From assembly GCF_932526225.1 (NCBI RefSeq), contig NC_064046.1:12941208-13005207 (forward strand): a stretch of 64,000 nucleotides of DNA, written 5' to 3'. Each line of letters starts with the position of its first letter. Position 1 is the first letter of the stretch. The position numbers and the translations under genes were made by a program. Below, piece by piece: positions 22,800 through 34,000 of this stretch. The stretch is from Nematostella vectensis. Taxonomy: Eukaryota; Cnidaria; Anthozoa; Actiniaria; Edwardsiidae. The notes beneath the pieces were generated by a model. The model saw nothing but the letters and a program-made list of their open reading frames with translations, had not been told where the DNA came from and did no database searches.

Positions 22800-24100
22800 T
22801 GAGGGATAGAGGTTTGATTTTAGAAAAGAAAAGCTTATCGAAAGGAAACAACACGTGTTCTAAAAACTAAACAGAAGCATATATGAAAAAGCACAAAATG
22901 GCGATTTATGTACAGCAAATTGAGGTAAATACCTTTAGCTCATTCTTGAGTGTTCAGGTCACAAATAAGGTCTTGAGACTTGACTGACTGCAAGTTTGAA
23001 GTTTACACGGGTCTCAACGCGACGCTAATGTACAACACTGCGAAATTTTCCGTAATCATTCCGAGTTTAACACGACTTTTCACAATAACTTGGTAGAAAA
23101 TAAAGCTATGGTGAAATTTACAGTAATAGAAACGCGAATCTGGCATTTTCCACTGCACAAATAACATGGATCTGAGAGGTGGAATTACAAAATCCAAGAT
23201 GGCGACCATGACAGAGTTTGCAGTGTCGAGCTGTGCATTCCTTCTGCGGTAACTAGGCCAGCGATGACGAAATGAGGGGAGGCTAGATTAGCATAGATAC
23301 TTCGTGTAAGAAAAAGGCCTGAGTAAGGTCGCAGCAAGTACACTAAAAAAATACACACACAATGGTGCATGGACTTCCTGGGCATTGCACAATAATGCAC
23401 GTTGTTAGGAAAGACGACGAAAAAAAAATAGGCCCGCAAACATGCATGCAGCTACTGTGGTCGAATTTACAGGAATTTAGAAAACCATATATAACCAGTT
23501 ATGGGCCTAAAAACCTAAAGTCTCATTGGTTTCCTTCAAGCTTAGTCTTTTCAGTGTCTTCTATCATGAAAATATTTTTGCCGCCTGATTGGTCAATAGT
23601 GTCTGCCCAGTGTCCATTACTACTGTTGGCCCTGTGTGGTAGTTGAGACAGGGCTCCCACCCCGAAATTAGGATTGCAATGTCCTTACTGGCCTTTAGCG
23701 GAAATATGCCATAGCGAATTTCAGCTAATCTCGGTCTAACAGCTCGAAAGGAAAAATGTGTTTATGTTTGCATTTGGATCAAGGTCAGTATCTCTTGCCT
23801 TTGCCCAAGCAATATCGCGAGCCTATTGGAATACTTTAATTCCCATAAAGAAGAAAGACATTGTTAACAAGCAACGTTTAATTCGTAATAACAATAACAT
23901 TAACAGGATAAAATACCCTACTTAACTTAAAATACATAAACATGTTTTTTCTAATAACGTTCAACGCTACAATCTATAAATAACAACATGATAAGAACAG
24001 GATATAAGAACAGGATAGTAAACTTTATGATTAAACAACATAATTAAACCTAGTAATCTGTTTCTCTCTATAAAGAGGAATACAGATTCTTCCAGTGATA
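22800..24100. other. Intergenic, no gene seen
   Basis: AT-rich sequence with short frames only; 3'-UTR-like for the broken gene that ends at 24116 on the opposite strand. Confidence 0.55.
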
Positions 24101-24115
24101 AACTGTGCTATCACT

Positions 24116-25058
24116 TTACAAGCTTTGTCTACTATCATCTTGTGGGTCAGACTTTAGTAGTAACTGCTTGAGCTCATTTATATCGATTTCATTTACAGAA
24201 ATATCACGATTAAAAGCTTTCAAAAAACTTTCGATTTCGTCATTGAATGAGGTATACCTTTCATTTTTTTGTCTTGGCGTATCAGTAAATTACAAACAAG
24301 TTTGGCGTTAAGTAATGATTTTAGGGTAGTTATTTTACATTTACTGCATGTTATAGTTTCCTCTTCGTCGCCATTTATGTCCACAGTACTGTTGCACATT
24401 ATACAACAGCAGCTCTTTTTAATGTCTATTCTAATGCACTGTCCAATGATATGTCCCGTAACTGTTGCGTGTCTATGTTCGCATTCGTAATGTCCTCAAT
24501 TTCCTCTATACAAGTTTCTTCGTTTGTTTTGAAATATTTGTCATCATCAAAGATTCTTACTGTTAAGTTCTTAAAATGATATGACTTTCCTGCGTGTACT
24601 GTGTCAATAGTATTTTCCCAGAGCGTTATTTTGATCGATTCGGACGCATCTGCTACTATGCAATCAACCATGTATTTTTGGATGCCTTTCTTGATAATAG
24701 ACAGTTTTTCCTCTTGTTTAGTAATTACTTTGACCTTCAAATCAACAGTATCGTAAACATTTTTGTGAAGTGCCTCATGCACGGTTACCAAATGGTCATC
24801 AAATTGATCATTATATTAAAACTGATCTTCAGAACTGGGCATAATTTTTGACATCTTTCCAATAGTGTATTTTTTAACACTAGTACTAAAACGCTTCTGC
24901 GCATTCTTCTTAGTATTAACTATTTTCAAGGGCTTCTTGTTCTTGAATGCTTGCTGCAGGTTTGCACGTTTTTTCGGTGAATAACAGACCAAGCGGATAG
25001 ATTCTGATGACGAAGTTTGTAGTAAAGACTGGTGGTGTCGCTGTTCATATATGTCCAT
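24116..25058 (-). pseudogene. Broken RPA-like OB-fold / zinc-ribbon protein
   Basis: Read on the - strand, three frames form one protein. 25058-24816 gives a lysine-rich N-terminus (YSPKKRANLQQAFKNKKPLK) and stops at an in-frame TAA. The same frame resumes and holds an OB-fold-like segment: VDLKVKVITKQEEKL, then SIKITLWENTIDTVHAGKSY and HFKNLTVRIF, to 24426. A shifted frame then gives a CxxC..CxxC zinc ribbon (CIMC near 24400, CSKC near 24350). Another shift in an A-run leads to SFNDEIESFLKAFNRDIS and a stop at 24116. The layout resembles the ssDNA-binding core of RPA70, a type found in many cnidarian repeat-associated proteins (from family knowledge). One stop and two shifts indicate a pseudogene; unseen introns at the shifts are possible. 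Confidence 0.65.
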
Positions 25059-25059
25059 C

Positions 25060-25950
25060 TTTTACTCTACTCAGTTGATGTATGTATCCTTCAACAGCTG
25101 AAAAGGGATTATGCAAAGAAAAAATGGTTATTATGCTACCGTTCTCATACCCACAGCTAAACAACTTGGTACATCGCTGGGGAGGCTCTATGTGACAGCC
25201 ATTTTTTTAGCTATAGCTGACTCAATGTTTTTGAGTACTGGAACACGTGTTGAAAGTTCTTTCTTTCAACGACCGTTTCACAAATCCCGTGCTTGCATCA
25301 ATGACTATTACCAGAGCCTTCCATGCAAAAGTAATGAGCTGTTACACTAACAAAAACCATTCCATGGAAATTATAGTCCCCTTTATGATTTGTTAAAAAA
25401 AACGTTTTGTTTTCCATTTTCCATGTACTGAACTTCCTGTAAATAAGCGGAGCTTGTAATAAGAAATACCCTTTTGAGTGTTCTTCAACATCCCATGTGC
25501 GTTTATCACATAATAAACATATCAAATAATAATAATAATAAAGTCAATATTATCATAATTATGGGAGTACACCCCGTCCCCCATATTTGAGCTCCAAAAA
25601 GATATATTTTACTGAAGTAAACTCTAAGGTATTGCACAAAAAGGAAATGTGAGGTATTTCTTTACTTTATGCAAGTAATTTCATCTGAATCTTCATCATG
25701 AAGAACTATGGTCAAATGATATAAATGCACTTACTTTGATTGTACTGTCCTTTGTCAGTTTAATTTTTGCTGTAATGAAAAACAAATGTTAGTTGAGAAA
25801 TATAACTAATTTACAATGTACATAATACTTTACTACAGTGTGCCTCTCAAAAGGTGTCAGGGAAAAGCCTTAATTTCTACAAAGACCTAAATAATAATTA
25901 TTAAAAAAAAAATTTCCAGATTTTTTGAAAAACAGTATGTAGTATACTCT
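25060..25950. other. AT-rich stretch flanking the pseudogene
   Basis: No supportable exon. It contains an (AAT)n microsatellite at about 25523-25541. Confidence 0.5.
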
Positions 25951-25951
25951 A

Positions 25952-26080
25952 GGGCTAAGTTGTTCAAAAGTAGGTTAATGCTAACCCAGGGTTAAATCAG
26001 CTATTCTTGACATATGATTGGATAAGAACCTTATTTAACTCTGGGTTACTAGCATTAACCCATCTTTGAGCAACTGGTCC
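25952..26080. mobile_element. Palindromic MITE (ggttaatgctaaccc type)
   Basis: The left arm gggctaagttgttcaaaag, then taggttaatgctaacccagg, is mirrored on the right by ctgggttactagcattaacc and catctttgagcaactggtcc. The arms are about 50 bp around a roughly 30-bp centre; CTA/TAG flanks both sides. Confidence 0.85.
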
Positions 26081-26589
26081 TAGGCCATGGTGTAATTCCA
26101 TAATGACAGCATGTCAACAATGTATGATACCTACCTTGAATAAGTTTGCTGTGCCATGGTCCAATTTATAAAAAAGAAAAAAAAGGTAATGCTGTGGGAA
26201 CTTCAACATGTGTTGATCTTGCACTTTTTGTTTCTGGGGATGTATTCAAATAACTGAATTTGGAGTGAAATATTTAAAAAAAGATAACATGCGATTTGAA
26301 ACCGAGGCAAACTGTATGTGACACTTTTGCCACCATATATAAGTAAACAGAGGAAATGAACAGTAGACAAAACGTACTAACATGTAAACAATGCATAAAG
26401 TGCTTTATGATCAGAGAAATAGGTCTCCATTACATTAGCTTTGATGATTGTTTGTTGTGGATTAGTGTATATGTGATCAATGCAAGTTCTGTTATCTGTA
26501 GTGCAGCATGATGTCAACTGTCTGCTTCAAAGGATTTGGACATAATTAATTATGTCCGAAGTGTGTGCTTTGTATGGGCGGCGGACAGC

Positions 26590-26620
26590 AAAAATATATT
26601 GGGGGGGGGGGGGGGGGGCA
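26590..26620. repeat. Poly-G tract
   Basis: An uninterrupted run of about 18 G follows aaaatatatt. Such G/C homopolymers recur through the window. Confidence 0.8.
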
Positions 26621-26849
26621 CAAAAATACAAATTTTTTATCTTACCCCCCAATCTGTCTCTTCTTTAAAGGATGCTACGATATTTGCGTCACTTGACAAC
26701 GTAAAAATCTTAAATACTATATAAAGATTTTAACAAAAATCAATATCGAAATAGCAGAAAGTGTAAAAAAATGATCTTTTTAAAAGCAGTATAATCACAG
26801 TTTCCAGGTTAGTTTTTAGTGCACACGTTGTTTGCACGAGCCTCCAATA

Positions 26850-27020
26850 GACCATTTCAGCTATAAGCACGCGCTCGCACTCACCATGGAAACCTACCTC
26901 AACTACCGTCATGCAGCGCGCGCTTCGTTTGGCGCAAGCTTAAAAATGCGCGCGCTGCATTCTGGTAGTTGAGGTAGGTTTTTATGGTAATGCGCGCGCA
27001 AACTTATAGCTGGAATGGCC
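26850..27020. mobile_element. Long-TIR MITE, copy 2
   Basis: Same family as 12157-12321: the ends gaccatttcagctataag and cttatagctggaatggcc surround two facing aacctacctcaactacc blocks and cgcgc-rich arms. Confidence 0.88.
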
Positions 27021-27204
27021 CAAGATGGCGGTATACTGTTCCGTGCTTGTTCCCATGAAAAAAAAAAATCAAATAAAAGTGAGGGCCTTGATATAAGAAA
27101 TAGGAGCAGGGAAATGGTTATTTCTGTTAGAAATCTTGTCTTCTTCATATCGGCCATGATGCACTTGAGGGTTCAGGGCCATAAAAAAGTTTGTCGTGAT
27201 CCAG

Positions 27205-27222
27205 CCCCACCCCCCCCCCCCC
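27205..27222. repeat. Poly-C tract
   Basis: A C-run interrupted by few other bases, in the intergenic DNA before SOWAH. Confidence 0.7.
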
Positions 27223-27614
27223 CTCCAAAGGTCACCAACTTTTTATTGCTCTTGCAATAATAATGCTCTTGAATGGTCAAGCATAAAAAGTACAAATACA
27301 ATATCGCGATCGTAAAAACAAGCCTTTGCAACAAATCTGTAACGAGGAATGAGAAATGGCGCATGTGAACAATTCAAAATTTGTGCGAATATCACCAAAT
27401 CCAAATCTTTCCATGTTCCGTGTTCAAAGTCTACATGTTCCGAGTTCAAAGTCTACATGTGTACATCAATTTCGAAATAGCGAGAATATTAGCTCCTCCC
27501 TTCCCCCCCCAAAAAAAACATATATCCCAATATATCACAAATCCCCTGATGAGTGGGCAACCACGAAACAGACCTGTAGGGAAACCTATGTAGTTTGTAT
27601 TTTTCTCAAACCAA

Positions 27615-27617
<3 letters not shown>

Positions 27618-27656
<39 letters not shown>
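27618..27656. repeat. (AT)n microsatellite
   Basis: About 18 AT dinucleotides in an unbroken run, followed by aaagaaagaaaga. Confidence 0.9.
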
Positions 27657-27658
<2 letters not shown>

Positions 27659-27759
27659 AAAGAAAGACCATCGCTGCATCAAAGGAGTCAAGAGACCATA
27701 CTTACCCCTCCCCCCTACCTAACAATTTTTCGCTCCAGGCAGGAATGATACCCACAAAG

Positions 27760-27875
27760 CCTAGCGCCAATCATAACAATCCAAAATGGCGACGTAGCGA
27801 AGAAGGGAAGCGCATTCGAGAAAACTCCGTGACAACTCTCACGAAATCAAGACCGCCACCGCCTTTATCACAGAT
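27760..27875 (+). promoter_or_regulatory. Candidate SOWAH core promoter
   Basis: A CCAAT-containing segment (agcgccaatcataac) is followed by aaaATGGCGac, which resembles the YY1/AAnATGGCG element common near animal transcription starts. It lies about 90 nt before the SOWAH ATG. No TATA box is seen. Assignment is by position and motif only. Confidence 0.4.
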
Positions 27876-28002
27876 ATGTCTGCCAACGAGCCTTTGACTC
27901 TTGCTTTAGTGCGGGAATTCATCCTGAAAAATGGAAGCAGAGTTCGCAACCACGACTTGATAACTCACTTCCGTACCCAGCTAAATGACCCTGTAAACAA
28001 GG
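27876..28002 (+). CDS. SOWAH: SOWAH exon 1 (start)
   Basis: Starts [20 protein letters not shown] and continues [22 protein letters not shown]. The ATG begins at the usual position just ahead of the SOWAH domain. The donor gttcgt is non-consensus after GT, but gives the right phase into exon 2. Confidence 0.88.
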
Positions 28003-31000
28003 GTTCGTATTCAATCTGTGAGATTCGATCTGAATTGCCGAAAATTGATCCTTAACTATGATGTATTACATTTGTAGGAAAAGTTAGAGCAGACTTCAAG
28101 GAATATGTGCATCAATTGACAACTGTTCAAACTATTGATGTAAGTTTGATGAAGTATAACGTTTAGAGTGCATTCCTTCATGTTTTGATTGATAACGAGC
28201 TGTTTTGATTTGAGGTTTCAATTTGCGGGATTTTTTATATTATTATTTGTCATTTCACTAATATAAGTAATATTTATGCACTTGGTTTTTCACTCCATGC
28301 TGAGTGTTTATTCCTTGCAGTCTGAATAAGTAATATTGAAATTGAACTGTACAGAGTATATCCGGTAAAAAGATAAAATTTGCGAATGATTTTTATGATT
28401 TTTCAGTAAGGGACAGGACCTGTTATTCTATAACCTTAAGTTTGCTGTTATTTCATTTTTTAAATTTTCTTGGTATGGTGGTATGACTTACTTAATTTGT
28501 GAAAAGGAACAATAGAACTGACATTATGTGTTGCTGTTATTCTAGGGGGAAAAGTATTTTGTTTTAAAGAAACCAAAAGAAGCACCAGCAGTGCTTCGCA
28601 AGCCTCCTACGCGCCCCCACACAACGCATCATAAGCCACGCCCAGTATCGGCAATGCCTGTTGCAAGGCATGCCAAAATGTTTGAGGAAATGGCAGCAGC
28701 TCGTTACCCCATGACGCGGAGTCACTCCGAGGACCATGCCATGAATGAGTTACCGGACAAAGAGAATCGGCCACGTGAATTAAAGGCATTGAGTGACATG
28801 GTCAAGTCTGGCTCTATTGATAGTATGGATGTAAGTATGACATGAACTATTGATAGTATGGACATAAGTATGACATATACTATTGATAGTATGGATGTAA
28901 GTATGACATGTACTATTGATAGTATGGATGTAAGTATGACATGAACTATTGGTAGTATGGACGTAAGTATGACATGTACTATTGATAGTATGGACATAAG
29001 TATGACATGTACTGTTGGTAGTATGGATGTAAGTATGACATGTACTATTGGTAGTATGGATGTAAGTATGACATGTACTATTAATAGTATGGATGTAAGT
29101 ATGACATGTACTATTGATAGTATGGACGTAATTATGACATGTACTATTGATAGTATGGACGTAATTATGACATGTACTATTGATAGTATGGACGTAAGTA
29201 TGACATGTACTATTGATAGTATGGACATAAGTATGACATGTACTATTGATAGTATGGATGTAAGTATGACATGTACTATTGATAGTATGGATGTAAGTAT
29301 GACATGTACTATTGATAGTATGGATGTAAGTATGACATGTACTATTGATAGTATGGACATAAGTATGACATGTACTATTGATAGTATGGACATAAGTATG
29401 ACATGTACTATTGATAGTATGGACATAAGTATGACATGTACTATTGATAGTATGGACATAAGTATGACATGTACTATTGATAGTATGGATGTAAGTATGA
29501 CATGTACTACTGATAGTATGGATGTAAGTATGACATGTACTATTGATAGTATGGATTTAAGTATGACATGTACTATTGATAGTATGGACGTAATTATGAC
29601 ATGTACTATTGATAGTATGGACATAAGTATGACATGTACTATTGATAGTATGGATGTAAGTATGACATGTACTATTGATAGTATGGACATAAGTATGACA
29701 TGTACTATTGATAGTATGGATGTAAGTATGACATGCACTATTGATAGTATGGACATAAGTATGACATGTACTATTGGTAGTATGGACATAAGTATGACAT
29801 GTACTATTGATAGTATGGACGTAAGTATGACATGTACTATTGATAGTATGGATGTAAGTATGACATGCACTATTGGTAGTATGGATGTAAGTATGACATG
29901 TACTATTGATAGTATGGACGTAAGTATGACATGTACTATTGATAGTATGGATGTAAGTATGACATGTACTATTGATAGTATGGATGTAAGTATGACATGC
30001 ACTATTGGTAGTATGGATGTAAGTATGACATGTACTATTGATAGTATGGACATAAGTATGACATGTACTATTGATAGTATGGACATAAGTATGACATGTA
30101 CTATTGATAGTATGGACATAAGTATGACATGTACTATTGATAGTATGGACATAAGTATGAAATATACTATTGATAGTATGGACATAAGTATGACATGTAC
30201 TATTGATAGTATGGACGTAAGTATGACATGTACTATTGATAGTATGGACGTAATTATGACATGAACTATTGGTAGTATGGATGTAAGTATGACATGTACT
30301 ATTGATAGTATGGACGTAATTATGACATGTACTATTGATAGTATGGACGTAAGTATGACATGTACTATTGATAGTATGGATGTAAGTATGACATGTACTA
30401 TTGATAGTATGGACGTAATTATGACATGTACTATTGATAGTATGGATGTAAGTATGACATGTACTATTGGTAGTATGGATGTAAGTATGACATGTACTAT
30501 TGATAGTATGGACATAAGTATAAAATGTACTATTGATAGTATGGATGTAAGTATGACATGTACTATTGATAGTATGGACGTAAGTATGGCATGTAAAAAG
30601 CCTCTTTTAAACAAAGATGAGAATTGATCAGATTTTCATTATCTCATGACTGTATACCACCTGTGTTACATCTTGCAATGCTATTTACAAGCTGGGAGGA
30701 CAGTAAAGTATGAAGTACCGTGTTTGAGACAAGGCAAAATTGTGACATGCACTACAAAAATCATTCAAGATTATCTTGCTTTTTTTTATCATTTCTCTAA
30801 ACAAGTGCATGTGCCATACTGGAACTTATAGAACTGATAATCTTTCCATTTTTTATGGCCTCAGAGCAAAACTTGCCTGGCCTTTAAATGATGGAAAAAT
30901 TTGAGGCTCCATAAGTTCCCATATACGTCCCATGAAAACAAGGGAAATAGAAATATTATATATAGAGATATTCATTATACAGCATTTTGAGTAAATACAG

Positions 31001-34000
31001 GGTGGTGTACGACCTGCTAATCAGTCAATGAGTGAATGCCAGTCCATGCATGTAATACAGCTGTAGTTTTTTTATCACCTGTTGTTCTTTTGTAGTCTGT
31101 AGGGAGTACACACAGCACACCAAAGATGGGAAGAAAGATTTCTCAGCCAGGAAAAAGACAGGGTGACTCGCTAGAGAGGAATTCGCAAGCATTATCTGAG
31201 GATGTGGTGAGTGTTTTTCACAAATCCTTGATAGTTAGGAAAAATTACCCAAGATAACATCAGATGCGTGTAAGCTCAAGAAAATGGGGAAGAAACACCC
31301 CTATCCTGCTCTTTAAAATCCTTGCTACCGACATTGCCAATAAGTAATTTGTCTGTTTCTTTCTCCATTTTTATAGTTTGAAGACCCAGATATAGATGGT
31401 AAGTGTAAATGTAGCCAATTGCAATGCAATCTATTGTGTACTCATTAGATCTGTTGTGGAGTACGCAGGTCCAGTATGGGCTAACATAACAGGGTTCCTT
31501 GTCGACATTGTTGAGGGCATCCAAAAGAGGGCCCTCCGTATCGTTTTACCCCATCTACGATACAAGGAGGCCTTGGAAGCCAGCGGTCTCCAAAGTCTTG
31601 CTGACCGCAGGCGCGAGCTCTGTATCAGTCTCATGACCTCTGCTAAGGAGCTAGAACCCCTTCGATCTGTAATCTATCTATCTATCTATCTACCTACCTA
31701 CCTACCTACCTACCTACCTACCTACCTACCTACCTACCTACCTACCTACCTACCTACCTACCTACCTACCTACCTACCTACCTACCTACCCACCTACCCA
31801 CCTACCCACCTACCCACCTACCCACCTACCCACCTACCCACCTACCCACCTACCCACCTACCCACCTACCCACCTACCCACCTACCCACCTACCCACCTA
31901 CCTACCTACCTACCTACCTACCTACCTACCTACCTACCTACCTACCTACCTACCTACCTACCTACCTACCTACCTACCTACCTACCTACCTACCTACCTA
32001 CCTACCTACCTATCTATCTACCTACCTACCTACCTACCTACCTACCTACCTACCTACCTACCTACCTACCTACCTACCTACCTACCTACCTACCTACCTA
32101 CCTACCTACCTACCTACCTATCCATCTATCTATCTACCTACCTACCTACCTACCTACCTATCCATCTATCTATCTACCTACCTACCTACCTACCTACCTA
32201 CCTATCCATCTATCTATCTATCTATCTACCTACCTATCCATCTATCTATCTATCTATCTATCTACCTACCTATCCATCTATCTATCTATCTATCTACCTA
32301 CCTATCCATCTATCTATCTATCTATCTACCTACCTATCCATCTATCTATCTACCTACCTATCTATCCATCTATCTATCTATCTAATAATATGAATTTTTT
32401 TTTCGGGGTTACGGTATCCATCAAATCGCATGCTCTGATTGACTTTCTTGAGGTCCGGTATACTACGATCCGGCCCCACGATACCGGACCGCTCACCTCC
32501 AAAGCTAGAAGATAATGAGTTGGTTTGTTATATGGCCATCGAAAACTGTTTTATTTACTCCCGAGGTTATAGATCTTGACAATAAAAGAGCATAATGATT
32601 TTGCAATGCGCGCTACAATTTCAAGATTGCTGAAATTTTATTTGGGATAAAAAAAGCAGCAAATCTTCTCTTCATACGAAGAAAAACGAAAAATTAGTTG
32701 AAAATTCTATTGAGGAAAAAATAGGTAAATATGTTATTTCCCAGCTAAAGGTCGGTCTGTATCGTGAAATACCATGACGAGGTCTTGAAAATACTGACCA
32801 ATACCGACCTTCCAGCTGGTAAATAAAATATATGTATTTTTGACCTTGACTGTGTAAAACCTCTTTTAGTTGCCTCAGGACCTGAATTACCTCAATATAA
32901 AAGATTTTCCAGGTAAATCAAAGGAATTGAAACAATCTGTATTCAAATCCATGAATAGAAAAGTTGATTGAATGTGTTGACGTTAAACAATTTTAAAGAC
33001 AGGTGTTAAGCTTGCAATAAGGGAGAGCCTTGCACAACTATAAATTACTTCTAGTATCGATTATGAGTTTCTGTCAGTATCAATGTGGTGGTTTGTCAGA
33101 TGACTGTACAAAGGCTGCAAAATTTATTTAATTTTTCCACTCTAAAATGCTGTATAGTATGTAATGTTTTGTAACTTTGTGAGTTTGTCTTTGTGAGACT
33201 GTGTAGCTATTATTTGTTGAGGGGGATGCGCAGTTATAATTATCATATTAATAAGTTTTATATTTGGTGATCCTTAAAAAAGGTATGCCCCCATTTTTTG
33301 AGAGGGGAAGGCACGTCCCTTGCACACCACCCTTGCTACTGTATGCACCTACGCGTTATGTCATTCCATAGCATGTCTGGATATGTGAGCGACATTACAT
33401 AGTTTATCTTGATAAGTCTCCTAACATAAGGTACAGTATTCCTGTGCCAAATGTAAAAGCCTGTAAAGTGCTCAAAAATCTTGATATGGATTCTTGATGG
33501 TCGAACTGTCTCCAGGTGTAAAGTAAATGTATAGCACTTTACCAAAAATAGTTTGCCTTATCTTAGACTCTCCAATGATCTTAGGAAGTGGGTGGCTCTG
33601 TATTATGATTGTCTCTAGACATCTAAAAAGCTAATAAGCATCTAGGAAATGTTGTATTTCCTCTATTGGATCACCTAATTATTCCAAATATGGAGGATTA
33701 TTGGCTTTTAAAATCAGCAAACATACAGTGCGTTTTTGTTAATTGATTTAACTTTAAATAAACATTTTCAGCTCTTAGCCATTAGGCAGACACTGGACAG
33801 ATATGTATTGCTGTACAATATAATCATTCATAGGAAATAACCTTCAAGTTGAATTAGCCTTTAGTCTCAAATGGTGTCTAGCCAGAGATTTCTTTGAAAA
33901 ATGAAAAGGCGATGGAAAAAAAGTAAGGCCAAAATTTATTCTAACCTTTGATCTGAAATTCCAATAGATCAGAATCACTTATTTGTCAAAGTACAACCTT

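Noticed and set aside
28722-30614. Very long open frames over the 33-bp array (435 aa on +, 630 aa on -)
   Set aside because: They are pure 11-residue repetition caused by a period divisible by three. They are not supported by a domain, and the + strand is explained by exon 3 and its copied donor.
31673-32385. Long frame of repeated YLPT residues
   Set aside because: Translation of a CTAC/CTAT microsatellite following a LINE fragment; not a gene.
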